This document shows, piece after piece, positions 43,842 through 52,981 of a DNA stretch of 64,000 nt. The stretch is taken from contig NZ_JAJATW010000011.1 in assembly GCF_020532605.1 (NCBI RefSeq), positions 1-64,000 of the forward strand, given 5' to 3'. This DNA comes from Marinomonas algarum. Lineage in GTDB: Bacteria; Pseudomonadota; Gammaproteobacteria; Pseudomonadales; Marinomonadaceae. The position numbers and the translations under genes were made by a program. The notes under the pieces were generated by a model. It had not been told where the DNA came from, searched no databases, and was given only the letters and a program-made list of their open reading frames with translations. Within the stretch, counting starts at the first letter, position 1. The number at the start of each line of letters is the position of its first letter.

Positions 43842-45548
43842 ATGGAACAGGTGTTAACCATATTGGTTGCGGATGATAATCCGTCTGACCGTCTTTTACT
43901 GAGGGCGATCCTGAGTCAATTTGGCCATAAAGTGGTGTTAGCGGTCGATGGTCAGGATGCGATTGAGAAGTTTGATCCAGAGACTATTCAGTTGGTGTGT
44001 CTAGACATCAAGATGCCACAAAAAGATGGTTGGGAGGCTGCCCTTGATATTCAAAAAATGGCGGGTGAGCGATTTGTTCCTATTGTCTTTTTATCGGGTG
44101 TTACAGACCCTGTTGCCTTATCAAATTGCCTTAGGATTGGCGGTATTGATTTTATTTCTAAACCTTATAATCCGACCCTGATTACGGCAAAGCTTAATGC
44201 GATTGTTCGCCTGCTGGTTATGCAGAAAACCCTTGAAGAACAGCGCGATGAAATGGCGTTATACAATGAGAAGCTGCGTAACGATCAAACCCTCGCCAAG
44301 CTTGTCTATGAAAAAATCACCCACTCTAATTGTCTTGAAGATCCTGCCTTATCAACCATGCATTATGGTACAGATACGTTTAATGGCGATGTGATTTTGG
44401 CTGCCTACAAACCCAATGGTGGTATGCATATTTTACTGGGAGATTTCACTGGGCATGGTTTGTCTGCGGCTATTGGGGCGTTACCACTAGCCGATATCTT
44501 CTTTGATTGGACGAAAAAAGGCTTTTTAATGCGACAAATCATTCCTGAAATGAATGCTCGCTTGAAAGGGGTGTTGCCAGAAAATATGTTTTGCCGTGCG
44601 GCGTTTATTGATATTAAGGTCAATAATAAAAGTGTGGAAGTTTGGAATGGTGGATTGCCCGATTTACTTTTCTTTCCTCAAGGTGCTGACACGCCCACTC
44701 GCTTGTCTTCGAAGAACTTACCTTTGGGGGTTTTGTCTGAAGAAGCGTTTGTTTGTCATATTGACCCTATGTCGTTCACGCCAGGGGATCATTTGATGGC
44801 GTTTTCTGATGGTGTGACGGATTCCATCGATCTGGCAGGTAATGCTTTTTCGGATAAGGTGTTAGCACCGCTCTATCAAGGCTCTGTGCGAGCAGAGGCA
44901 TCAGTAGATTGGCTGGTTGACCAGTTGAAACAAGAATCCATTCTGGAGAACCCTAGGGATGACATCTCTTGTCTAAGTGTTCGTCTTGATACAAATATTG
45001 GTATTGATTCGTCGCGCTCCTCCGTCTCAAAAGGTCATGATGAAGCGCCTGCCGATTTCTCATTTGAGTATGTTCTTAATGCCGAGTCCCTCCGCAATAC
45101 GGACCCCTTACCTTATGTGTTACAAATACTGACCACTGTGCCAGGGCTTAGCCGTTTTTCCAGTCAAATATTTATGATTCTTTCAGAGCTGTATTCTAAT
45201 GCGATTGAACACGGTGTATTAGAGTTGCAGTCGGAGATTAAACAGTCTGCAGAAGGCTTTTCTTTGTATTACGATGAGCGCGAACGCCGCTTATCTAACT
45301 TAAAGGAAGGTTATGTGAAAATCTCAGTGAAGGTTACCTCAAATCAAGATAATCGTTTTTTGGTTCTGTATGTTGAAGACAGCGGGGCGGGGTTTGATGT
45401 AAATAAAATAGACTTTGACTTATCAGACAGCAGTTTACTGTATAACCGAGGTCTTGCATTGCTCTACCAACTCTGCTCAAAATTGACCTTTTCAAAAGGT
45501 GGTCGTGCTGTAACAGCCCAGTATAATTGGCAGGTGGGGACGCAATAA
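43842..45548 (+). CDS. HsbR-like response regulator: receiver, PP2C/SpoIIE phosphatase, HATPase
   Basis: A 568-residue three-domain protein. The receiver (1-125) has Asp55 in CLDIKMPQKDGW. The PP2C-type phosphatase has LLGDFTGHGLSAA near 200-212 and LMAFSDGVTDS near 318-328. The C-terminal anti-sigma-type ATPase has ILSELYSNAIEHG near 446-458 and EDSGAGFD. The same order is found in Pseudomonas HsbR, which both phosphorylates and dephosphorylates the anti-sigma antagonist HsbA and so ties FlgM, flagella and biofilm together. No STAS-domain partner is visible in the window. It is placed between fliJ and fliK with its membrane partner upstream. Confidence 0.88.
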   Translation: MEQVLTILVADDNPSDRLLLRAILSQFGHKVVLAVDGQDAIEKFDPETIQLVCLDIKMPQKDGWEAALDIQKMAGERFVPIVFLSGVTDPVALSNCLRIGGIDFISKPYNPTLITAKLNAIVRLLVMQKTLEEQRDEMALYNEKLRNDQTLAKLVYEKITHSNCLEDPALSTMHYGTDTFNGDVILAAYKPNGGMHILLGDFTGHGLSAAIGALPLADIFFDWTKKGFLMRQIIPEMNARLKGVLPENMFCRAAFIDIKVNNKSVEVWNGGLPDLLFFPQGADTPTRLSSKNLPLGVLSEEAFVCHIDPMSFTPGDHLMAFSDGVTDSIDLAGNAFSDKVLAPLYQGSVRAEASVDWLVDQLKQESILENPRDDISCLSVRLDTNIGIDSSRSSVSKGHDEAPADFSFEYVLNAESLRNTDPLPYVLQILTTVPGLSRFSSQIFMILSELYSNAIEHGVLELQSEIKQSAEGFSLYYDERERRLSNLKEGYVKISVKVTSNQDNRFLVLYVEDSGAGFDVNKIDFDLSDSSLLYNRGLALLYQLCSKLTFSKGGRAVTAQYNWQVGTQ

Positions 45549-45597
45549 TCGAGTTGGCGCTTATATTGCATTGAGCCTCCTATTATTGGGGGATTTT

Positions 45598-47508
45598 ATG
45601 CGCACAGATTCAAATACCGTTTTACCGTTATCGACAGAGTCTTCTGCTAAGTCGTCTTCACTTTTGAAGGTGGCTTCTGGTAAGGGAGCGGATTTCCATC
45701 AACGCTTTCAGGAAGCGCAATCTTCTCCCATTGTTCAGCGCTCTGCTTCAAGCAGCGATGCCCTAGTTGCAGAAGAAGCGACCAGCGCTTTGACTGCTGA
45801 ACCCCCATTAGAAAAAAAACTGCTGCCTGAACAGGAGGCTACACCTTCCCCTCTTCTTTCTTCAGAAAATAGTCGCTCGATCTCTCCTTCAGAGGTGTCA
45901 ACGGTAGCCCCCATATCTACTGAGAAAGTATTGGAATCAGACGTTGTGGTGTCTTTGGTTTCAAAGGAGAAAAGTGAATTAGGAGATCAGCCTGATCCCA
46001 GTATTAAGAGCGATGATCTAAAGTCAGTTCTAACGACCTTGAGTGTTGACAGTGATGATACTGTAGAGGGAGGTGAGCAGGTAAACTTTGTAGGAAAGAG
46101 CGGCAATGTTTTGCAATTAGAAGGTGAACAATCGCCTGCCAACAAAGAAGGTTTACCTTCCCCAAAGCAACCTCTTGTTGGTGTAACCGGTCTTGCTTCA
46201 GTTCGTCAGGCTAACAGTCAGTCAATCGATACAGCGGAATCGGTAAGGCTTTCATCGGCATCGGCATCGGCATCGGCATCAGCAGCCGTTATGACTTCCA
46301 TGGATGAAACGCCTGTTGTTGGTGTAACAACAGAGGTGCAACAAGAAGAGACGGTGGGTATCGTCTCGCTGTCCTCTGCTGATGGCTCAAATGAGCCGAC
46401 TTTGTCTGCGGTGCAGCCTCGTGAAACTTTTGTGAGTGAAGAGAAGGTTCAGGCCGACTCTCTTCCTAAGAGAGGAGAGGCGAGTGCTTCGACTTTGGCT
46501 GCTCTATCTGGGTTAATGAAAGTAGAAAAAACGCCTCAGCCAGCCATTCTGCCTGACGCTGTGGAAGAGGATGGCAAAATTGATCTTGCGCCTGCAGAAG
46601 ATCCGAGTGAATTGTCTTGGGTTTTGTCCCAGATGGGAGCCGGAGCAGCCTCTGTTAAAGCCAGTATGAATAATCAAGAGGGGGTTGTTGACTCTAATAA
46701 AGTACAAGAAAAGTCGACCGTCGTACCCAGTATGATGACGGGCACGACATTGGTTGGTGGGCAAAAAGAGCCATTAGGTAATGTTGACGGCTTTGGGGTA
46801 GAGGGCGATGCCACTCTTGAGACGGGAGATGATGTTGCTCCAGAAGACAGTTTACTTACTAATGAACCGATAGAGCTTCGCAAGAAAGAACAAGACGCCT
46901 TGATTGGTCGGATGGCCGCACAGATTGAAGGTGCAGCAGGTGAAAAGGGTCGTCTAGACAGTCATGATATAGGAGGACTAAACAGTTCTCTGCAAAATGC
47001 AGCCAATCGTTCTACAGCAGGCGGTCTAGGTATCAATGCGGGCGCGACGGCTTCTCAGGCGAATAATTTAGCGATGAACGTGCCCCCAAATCATCCAAAT
47101 TGGGCCAGTGAGATGTCGCAAAAGGTAGCTTGGGTCGCTCGTGATGGTGGTCATACCGCGCACATACGTTTGGATCCACCTGAACTTGGCAGTTTAACGG
47201 TAAAAATATCGGTAGACAGTGACACCAACACACAAGTCAGCTTCGTTGCCGCAACACCGCAAGCAAGAGATCTATTGGAAGGACAAATGGCGCGACTGCG
47301 TGACATGCTAGCGCAGCAAGGCATGGATTTGAGTCGAGCGGATGTGGATGTGTCACAACAAGATAGCGCCAATGCTCAGTACCAAGGCGAGGGTGGAAGC
47401 CAAGGTCGTAAAGGCGATGGTGCTATTGGCAATGAAGAAGAGGTCGATGATTTATTATTGACCAATAATACTTATGTTTCTGCCAGTGGAGTGGATTACT
47501 ACGCGTAA
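45598..47508 (+). CDS. fliK: Flagellar hook-length control protein FliK
   Basis: About 636 residues from the ATG at 45598, preceded by GGGGGAT. The first about 480 residues are low complexity, rich in Ser, Glu, Val and Pro, acting as the molecular ruler. The C-terminal domain contains LDPPELGSLTVKISVDSDTNTQVSFVA and LRDMLAQQGMDLSRADVDV, the FliK switch region that contacts FlhB. A six-base tandem repeat encoding Ser-Ala lies at 46255-46284. It follows the HsbR-like gene and precedes fliL. Confidence 0.9.
   Translation: MRTDSNTVLPLSTESSAKSSSLLKVASGKGADFHQRFQEAQSSPIVQRSASSSDALVAEEATSALTAEPPLEKKLLPEQEATPSPLLSSENSRSISPSEVSTVAPISTEKVLESDVVVSLVSKEKSELGDQPDPSIKSDDLKSVLTTLSVDSDDTVEGGEQVNFVGKSGNVLQLEGEQSPANKEGLPSPKQPLVGVTGLASVRQANSQSIDTAESVRLSSASASASASAAVMTSMDETPVVGVTTEVQQEETVGIVSLSSADGSNEPTLSAVQPRETFVSEEKVQADSLPKRGEASASTLAALSGLMKVEKTPQPAILPDAVEEDGKIDLAPAEDPSELSWVLSQMGAGAASVKASMNNQEGVVDSNKVQEKSTVVPSMMTGTTLVGGQKEPLGNVDGFGVEGDATLETGDDVAPEDSLLTNEPIELRKKEQDALIGRMAAQIEGAAGEKGRLDSHDIGGLNSSLQNAANRSTAGGLGINAGATASQANNLAMNVPPNHPNWASEMSQKVAWVARDGGHTAHIRLDPPELGSLTVKISVDSDTNTQVSFVAATPQARDLLEGQMARLRDMLAQQGMDLSRADVDVSQQDSANAQYQGEGGSQGRKGDGAIGNEEEVDDLLLTNNTYVSASGVDYYA
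46255..46284 (+). repeat. Hexanucleotide tandem repeat in fliK
   Basis: TCGGCA is repeated four times, followed by one TCAGCA variant, encoding Ser-Ala units in the ruler region. Unit changes keep the frame, so they would alter FliK length by two residues rather than switch the gene off. Confidence 0.85.
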
Positions 47509-47574
47509 ACTAACGAGAAATTGATGGTGCTCTGTTGGATTCTTTGTAGAATAGGGTAAATTTATTGAAGCATA

Positions 47575-47590
47575 AGGCACCCTGGTGCCT
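47575..47590. other. 7-bp inverted repeat upstream of fliL
   Basis: AGGCACC and GGTGCCT flank a CT centre. The two-base gap is too short for an RNA hairpin loop, so it may bind a dimeric regulator. It is in the 117-bp fliK-fliL gap, 36 bases before the fliL ATG. Confidence 0.35.
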
Positions 47591-47625
47591 GAACAAATAT
47601 CCGTGTTTACCTAAAGGTTTGAAAG

Positions 47626-48129
47626 ATGGCAGATGACGAATTAAATGTGGGCGAAGAGGAAAGTAAATCAGGCGGAAAGAAAAAGCTGATTTTGATTGTT
47701 GCGTTGGTCCTTGTATTGGTGGGTGGTGGCGCAGCCGCTTATTTTTTATTTTTAAGTGGCCCAAGTGATGCAGAGTCTCCAGAGTCTGATGAAGCGGCTT
47801 TGGTGAATGAGCCTTCTATTTATTTGTCCCTTGATCCCGTATTTATTGTGGATTTCTTAGTGGATGGTCGTCAACGTTACGTGCAGTTAAATATGACGGT
47901 CATGTCAAAAAATGCCCAACAAGTGGATGCGGTTAAGTTACATATGCCTCTTATTCGTAACAGTTTAGTGTTGCTTTTTTCCAGTCAATCTTTCGCTGAG
48001 TTGAAAACCGCGGAAGGCCGAGTCGCATTAAAACAGGCGTCTCTGGAGGCGATTAACAGCATCTTAGAGCAAGAAACCGGTCAGCAAGGTATAGATAACG
48101 TGCTGTTTACCAATTTTGTGATGCAGTAA
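47626..48129 (+). CDS. fliL: Flagellar basal body-associated protein FliL
   Basis: A 167-residue single-pass protein. A charged cytoplasmic tail is followed by a helix near 20-44 (LILIVALVLVLVGGGAAAYF), an acidic linker and a periplasmic domain. The C-terminus IDNVLFTNFVMQ is typical. FliL surrounds the stator units and supports torque. It begins the fliLMNOPQR run with four bases before fliM. Confidence 0.93.
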   Translation: MADDELNVGEEESKSGGKKKLILIVALVLVLVGGGAAAYFLFLSGPSDAESPESDEAALVNEPSIYLSLDPVFIVDFLVDGRQRYVQLNMTVMSKNAQQVDAVKLHMPLIRNSLVLLFSSQSFAELKTAEGRVALKQASLEAINSILEQETGQQGIDNVLFTNFVMQ

Positions 48130-48133
48130 GCGT

Positions 48134-49108
48134 ATGTCGGCTCAAGATCTTTTATCCCAAGATGAAATTGATGCGCTGTTACACGGTGCCGATGAGAAGC
48201 CGGCTGAGGAAGAGAATCAAGATCCCAATGGCATTGCTTCTTATGACATCACCAGTCAAGAGCGTATTGTCCGTGGGAGAATGCCTACCTTAGAGATGAT
48301 AAACGAACGTTTTGCGCGATATACCCGCATCAGTTTGTTTAATATGCTCCGTCGTACCGCCGATGTCTCATCAGGTGGTTTGCAAGTGATGAAGTTTGGT
48401 GAGTACGTTCACACCTTATACGTCCCGACCAGTCTTAACTTGGTTAAGTTTAGACCCTTGCGAAGTACGGCTTTATTTATTCTTGATGCGAAGCTGGTTT
48501 TTAAATTGGTGGATAACTTCTTTGGTGGAGACGGTCGCCATGCAAAAATTGAAGGGCGTGAGTTTACACCGACAGAGATACGCATTGTTCAGTTGATGCT
48601 TGAGCAGGTCTTCGTGGATTTAACGGAAGCTTGGGCACCAGTCTTAAAGCTCGAATTGGAATACCTTAGTTCAGAAGTAAACCCTGCCATGGCAAACATT
48701 GTCAGCCCAAGCGAAGTTGTGGTGGTGTCCACTTTTCACATTGAATTAGACGGTGGCGGTGGTGAGTTGCATATTACTTTGCCTTACTCAATGATAGAGC
48801 CGGTGCGTGAGCTACTTGATGCCGGTGTGCAAAGTGATGTCGATGAAAAAGATGATCGTTGGGGGCGTTCTCTCCAGCAGGACGTTAAGGACATCGACGT
48901 ACAATTGTCCGTTAACGTGGCGAACAAAAAAGTGTCGTTAGGCGATGTGCTAAAATTTAAAGCTGGGGACATTATTCCGATTGAAATGCCGGAATTTGTG
49001 ACGGTCAGAGCCAATGGCGTGCCTACTTTTAAAGGTAAGTTAGGTGTCAGTAATGAGCGTTACTCTGTGCAAATGAAAGAAAACTTTAAAACGAAGGTGA
49101 ACAAGTAA
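48134..49108 (+). CDS. fliM: Flagellar motor switch protein FliM
   Basis: A 324-residue C-ring protein. The N-terminal CheY-P binding peptide is LSQDEIDALLHG at 7-18. A middle domain resembling CheC/CheX follows and the C-domain is SpoA-like. Phospho-CheY binding at the peptide reverses rotation. One base separates it from fliN. Confidence 0.97.
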   Translation: MSAQDLLSQDEIDALLHGADEKPAEEENQDPNGIASYDITSQERIVRGRMPTLEMINERFARYTRISLFNMLRRTADVSSGGLQVMKFGEYVHTLYVPTSLNLVKFRPLRSTALFILDAKLVFKLVDNFFGGDGRHAKIEGREFTPTEIRIVQLMLEQVFVDLTEAWAPVLKLELEYLSSEVNPAMANIVSPSEVVVVSTFHIELDGGGGELHITLPYSMIEPVRELLDAGVQSDVDEKDDRWGRSLQQDVKDIDVQLSVNVANKKVSLGDVLKFKAGDIIPIEMPEFVTVRANGVPTFKGKLGVSNERYSVQMKENFKTKVNK

Positions 49109-49109
49109 C

Positions 49110-49571
49110 ATGGCGGAAGAGCAAAATCCAGATCAAGAAGGGATGGATGAAGGGTTAGCAGACGAGTGGGCTGCAGCCATGTCCGAAGCGGGGGAAACGA
49201 CGGAAAGCGAAGGCATTGAAGACGAATGGGCTGCGGCCATGTCTGAGCAAAAAGTGGAGCCGGTTAAGCTTGAAACTCTGTCAGATCCTTCTGTCCCTAA
49301 AGGTGGTGTTGGATCAGATCTCGATCTGATTATGGACATTCCTGTTGTATTGTCGATGGAGCTCGGTAACACCGAGATTGCTATCCGTAATCTGATGCAA
49401 TTGACACAGGGTTCTGTGGTGGAACTGGACCGTTTCGCAGGTGAGCCACTGGATGTTTTGGTGAACGGCACCTTGATTGCGCACGGTGAGGTGGTGGTGG
49501 TGAACGATAAATATGGTATCCGTTTAACCGACGTAGTAAGCCCTAGTGAGCGTATTAGACGACTTAAGTAG
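49110..49571 (+). CDS. fliN: Flagellar motor switch protein FliN
   Basis: A 153-residue C-ring protein. The SpoA domain occupies about 65-153 (IPVVLSMELGNTEIAIRNLM and VNDKYGIRLTDVVSPSERI). The acidic N-terminal extension contains two copies of DEWAAAMSE, at 18-26 and 38-46; homologues known to me carry one copy of a DEWAAAL-like motif. FliN binds FliH and the export apparatus as well as FliM. Confidence 0.95.
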   Translation: MAEEQNPDQEGMDEGLADEWAAAMSEAGETTESEGIEDEWAAAMSEQKVEPVKLETLSDPSVPKGGVGSDLDLIMDIPVVLSMELGNTEIAIRNLMQLTQGSVVELDRFAGEPLDVLVNGTLIAHGEVVVVNDKYGIRLTDVVSPSERIRRLK

Positions 49572-49577
49572 CTGCTG

Positions 49578-50000
49578 TTGAATATTTCCACTTGTGTTCG
49601 GTTTACTGTTGCTTTTTTTTGGGGGCTCTTTGCTTTATTAAACGCAACAGAGGGGTTTACTGCGACGGCAGAAGACCTATCTGTCACTTCTTCGTTATGG
49701 AAAGTAACGGCGTCTTTAGTCTTTGTTATTGCCTTTATCCCCGCTTGTTTATGGCTGGTGAAACGCTTTCAACTCACGCAAATGCGTTTAGGTCAATCCG
49801 CTATTAAAGTGGTTCAAGTGCAATCTTTGGGAGCCAAAGAGAAGATCATGTTGGTAGAGGTGGAGGGCGAACGCTTATTGATTGGCGTGACGGCCAATGG
49901 GATCACGCATATAAAAGACTTGCCCAAGCATCCCTCTACCTTTGCTAAAGAGTTGGACGATGCCACACCCGCACGTGCTGACGGCGAGGGTGAAGAGTGA
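49578..50000 (+). CDS. fliO: Flagellar export protein FliO
   Basis: A 140-residue protein with a TTG start. An N-terminal hydrophobic helix may be a signal anchor, and a second lies near 41-60 ([21 protein letters not shown]), followed by a small cytoplasmic domain with the [28 protein letters not shown] pattern of FliO. It assists assembly of FliP pentamers. The ribosome site is weak, so the start is uncertain. It overlaps fliP. Confidence 0.85.
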   Translation: MNISTCVRFTVAFFWGLFALLNATEGFTATAEDLSVTSSLWKVTASLVFVIAFIPACLWLVKRFQLTQMRLGQSAIKVVQVQSLGAKEKIMLVEVEGERLLIGVTANGITHIKDLPKHPSTFAKELDDATPARADGEGEE

Positions 50001-50734
50001 TCCGATATATTCTCGTTTTACTGCTAATGGTACCTGCCTCAGTATGGGCTGAAGTGGGTTTGCCGGCGGTAAAAGTCATAACAAACCCAGACGGCAGTCA
50101 GGATTACAGTGTTTCGCTGCAGATCCTCTTTATAATGACGGCGTTAACGCTGTTGCCTGCGGCTTTAATGATGATGACGGCGTTTACGCGAATCATTGTA
50201 GTATTGGCTATTTTACGGCAAGCTATTGGTTTGCAGCAGACGCCTTCAAATCAAATTATGATCGGGATGGCCTTATTCCTGACGTTATTTATTATGACAC
50301 CGACGTTAAATAGTGTGAATGAAGTGGCTTTACAGCCCTATTTAAACGAAGAAATGACGTCGGTACAGGCAGTAGAAGCGGCTTCTGTGCCAATAAAAGA
50401 CTTTATGTTGGCACAGACTCGTGAAGATGATGTGGCACTTTTTGTGAAGTTGGCTGGTCGAGAAGGAACGATTGAATCCATGGAGGCATTGCCGTTTACC
50501 ATTCTTATGCCTGCGTTTGTGACCAGTGAATTGAAAACAGCCTTTCAAATTGGTTTTATGATTTTTATTCCCTTTTTGATTGTGGATATGGTGGTGGCAA
50601 GTGTATTGATGGCGATGGGTATGATGATGTTGTCCCCTGTGATCATTTCGTTGCCTTTTAAAATCATGTTGTTTGTTATGGTGGATGGTTGGTCGATGAT
50701 TATGGCCACACTCGCAGCCAGTTTCGGGATTTAG
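49997..50734 (+). CDS. fliP: Flagellar export gate protein FliP
   Basis: A 245-residue protein with a cleavable signal peptide (VPASVWA near 12-18) and four membrane helices. Family stretches [27 protein letters not shown] and [13 protein letters not shown] are present. FliP, FliQ and FliR form the export pore. The GTG start overlaps the fliO stop. Confidence 0.96.
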   Translation: MIRYILVLLLMVPASVWAEVGLPAVKVITNPDGSQDYSVSLQILFIMTALTLLPAALMMMTAFTRIIVVLAILRQAIGLQQTPSNQIMIGMALFLTLFIMTPTLNSVNEVALQPYLNEEMTSVQAVEAASVPIKDFMLAQTREDDVALFVKLAGREGTIESMEALPFTILMPAFVTSELKTAFQIGFMIFIPFLIVDMVVASVLMAMGMMMLSPVIISLPFKIMLFVMVDGWSMIMATLAASFGI

Positions 50735-50736
50735 CC

Positions 50737-51006
50737 ATGAATCCTCAGGTAGTGCTTGATTTGTATGGACAAGGCTTTTATTTGATCGTACTGATTGTTG
50801 GGGTTGTGATGGTGCCTAGTTTGATTGTCGGTCTGATTGTTAGTGTGTTTCAGGCCGCCACTCAAATTAACGAACAAACACTGTCTTTTTTACCTAGATT
50901 AATAGTGACCATTTTAGTGATTATGCAGTTAGGGCCATGGATTTTGACCAAGCTAATGGATTTCACCACCAACTTATTTATTGATATACCTATGATAATA
51001 GGCTGA
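50737..51006 (+). CDS. fliQ: Flagellar export gate protein FliQ
   Basis: An 89-residue protein with two membrane helices and the FliQ signature GLIVSVFQAATQINEQTLSF near 38-57. The ATG at 50737, two bases after the fliP stop, is the usual start; a longer frame upstream overlaps fliP. It surrounds the FliP-FliR core. Confidence 0.95.
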   Translation: MNPQVVLDLYGQGFYLIVLIVGVVMVPSLIVGLIVSVFQAATQINEQTLSFLPRLIVTILVIMQLGPWILTKLMDFTTNLFIDIPMIIG

Positions 51007-51788
51007 TGTTAGAACTTTATCCTGATCAGCTTCTAAATCTTACCATCAGTTTTCTTTTGCCTTTTTTCCGTATTGGTGCCTTTATCATGGCACTGCCTTT
51101 GTTTGGTAGTCAGCTTGTTAGTGTCCGTGTGCGTGCTGCTTTTGCATTTGTGATCGCTATTATCGTGACTCCCATTATTAATGTGCCGAGTTATGATCCT
51201 ATTTCCCCTGCCTATGTGGTGTTAATTGCTGAGCAGCTCATTATTGGTTTTGTATTGGGCTTTGTGATTACCGTGTTGTTTCAGTTGTTTTCTCTCGCTG
51301 GGCAATTAGCTGCGATGAAAGCCGGTTTGGGTTTTGCGATGTCGAATGACCCCGCGAATGGCATTTCAGTGGCGACCATGGGGCAATATTATCTATCGAT
51401 GGTGGCGTTGGCTTTTTTAGGAACCAACGGCCATTTGGTGGTCATAGAGTATTTAGTTGAGAGTTTTAATTATTGGCCAATTGGCAGTGGGTTCAACAGC
51501 GAGCGTTACTGGCAGGTTGTTTTACTGGGTGGTTGGATGTTTGAAAAGGCCTTGTTGATCGTCTTGCCTTTGGCTATTGCGGTGTTGGTAATCAACTTGT
51601 CTTTTGGTGTTGTTGCTAAGGCGTCGCCACAATTGAATGTGTTTGCACTGGGGTTTCCGGTCATAATGCTGTTTTCTTTGTTTTTCTTTTGGGTGATGCT
51701 GGAAGATTTTCTTGATATATACAGATTGTTCTTCGAGGAAGTTTTAGATTGGATGAACACAACGTGGGGGATTCGTCTAGATGGCTGA
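51006..51788 (+). CDS. fliR: Flagellar export gate protein FliR
   Basis: A 260-residue protein with about six hydrophobic helices and the FliR pattern LLPFFRIGAFIMALPLFG near 17-34 and MSNDPANGISVATMGQYY near 114-131. It completes the FliPQR pore and contacts FlhB. The start shares a base with the fliQ stop and the end overlaps flhB by 8 bp. Confidence 0.95.
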   Translation: MLELYPDQLLNLTISFLLPFFRIGAFIMALPLFGSQLVSVRVRAAFAFVIAIIVTPIINVPSYDPISPAYVVLIAEQLIIGFVLGFVITVLFQLFSLAGQLAAMKAGLGFAMSNDPANGISVATMGQYYLSMVALAFLGTNGHLVVIEYLVESFNYWPIGSGFNSERYWQVVLLGGWMFEKALLIVLPLAIAVLVINLSFGVVAKASPQLNVFALGFPVIMLFSLFFFWVMLEDFLDIYRLFFEEVLDWMNTTWGIRLDG

Positions 51789-52920
51789 AAATGAAGACGG
51801 TAGTGAAAAAACCGAAAGCGCCAGTAGTAAGAAGCTCGAAGATGCGCGAAATAAAGGCAACCTACCTAGGTCAAAAGATTTAAGTTCGGCGTTGCTTCTG
51901 GTTGTGGCGGCGGTGACCATTTACGGTACCGGCACCTTGCTGGTACGAGACCTTTCTTTATTGTTCAATTTTAACTTTCTCATCGAAAGGGCGGATCTTT
52001 TTGATTTTAGCCGTATGGTTTTCCACCTTTATGAATCTGTGGTTGCCATGATGGATTCTATGATTCTCATGATGTCGATATTGGCCGTGGCTGGTATTGT
52101 CGGCAGTATTGCCTTGGGTGGATTAAACTTTTCATGGGAGCCACTCACGCCAAAGCTCAGTAAAATGAATCCGATTGCAGGGTTGAAACGGATGTTTTCT
52201 GTTCAATCTTTGGTGGAATTGCTGAAATCCATTGCGAAAGTCAGCTTGGTCGGTCTTATTGCCGTCTTGGTATTGAATTATTTTTTACCTGAAACATTAG
52301 GGCTCACATTTCAAAGTATCCAGCTCGCCATTGCTCATGGCATAGACATTATCATTTGGTCATTTGTGTTTGTTACTTTGGCGTTGGTGCTGATTGCAGC
52401 AATTGATGTACCTTTTCAGGTTTGGTCACACAAAGAAAAGCTGAAAATGACCAAGCAAGAAGTAAAAGACGAGTTCAAGCAGCAAGAAGGTGACCCTTTG
52501 GTGAGAGGGCGTATTCGACAGATGCAACGTCAGGCTGCAATGAATAGAATGATGTCTGATGTACCAGACGCGGATGTGATCATCACCAACCCAACACACT
52601 TCTCAGTCGCGTTAAAATACGATCAAACAGGTGGCGGCAGTGCGCCGATTTTGTTGGCGAAAGGGGGGGATGTGATTGCATTGAAAATTCGTGAAGTGGG
52701 CAATCACTATGATGTGCCTGTGATACAATCGCCTGCTTTAGCGCGGGCTGTTTACCATCATACCGAAATCGGTGATGAGATTCCTGAAGGTCTGTTTAAG
52801 GTAGTAGCACAGTTGCTGGCTTATGTGTATCAGTTAAGAAATGCTCGGACCGGCGCACCTCGACCAGAAGGTATGCCAAATCTTGATGTGCCCGATGAGT
52901 TCCAATGGGATGGTAGTTAA
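51781..52920 (+). CDS. flhB: Flagellar export switch protein FlhB
   Basis: A 379-residue protein with four membrane helices and a cytoplasmic domain bearing the autocleavage motif NPTH at 270-273. Cleavage between Asn and Pro, together with FliK, switches export from hook to filament substrates. The N-terminal TESASSKKLEDARNKGNLPRS is typical. Confidence 0.97.
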   Translation: MAENEDGSEKTESASSKKLEDARNKGNLPRSKDLSSALLLVVAAVTIYGTGTLLVRDLSLLFNFNFLIERADLFDFSRMVFHLYESVVAMMDSMILMMSILAVAGIVGSIALGGLNFSWEPLTPKLSKMNPIAGLKRMFSVQSLVELLKSIAKVSLVGLIAVLVLNYFLPETLGLTFQSIQLAIAHGIDIIIWSFVFVTLALVLIAAIDVPFQVWSHKEKLKMTKQEVKDEFKQQEGDPLVRGRIRQMQRQAAMNRMMSDVPDADVIITNPTHFSVALKYDQTGGGSAPILLAKGGDVIALKIREVGNHYDVPVIQSPALARAVYHHTEIGDEIPEGLFKVVAQLLAYVYQLRNARTGAPRPEGMPNLDVPDEFQWDGS

Positions 52921-52945
52921 TTCATGGTAATAAGTGGTTTTTGTC

Positions 52946-52973
52946 CGTTGTTTCCGTTGTTTACGTTGTTAAG
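52946..52973. repeat. Three tandem 9-base units before flhA
   Basis: The short gap between flhB and flhA contains three near-identical units of the form CGTTGTTTC/CGTTGTTTA/CGTTGTTAA. This is a small tandem duplication with no clear role; it may lie in an A/T-rich leader. Confidence 0.5.
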
Positions 52974-52981
52974 GGTGTCGT

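Noticed and set aside
46255-46284. The fliK repeat as an on/off phase-variation tract
   Set aside because: The unit is six bases, so changes never shift the frame.
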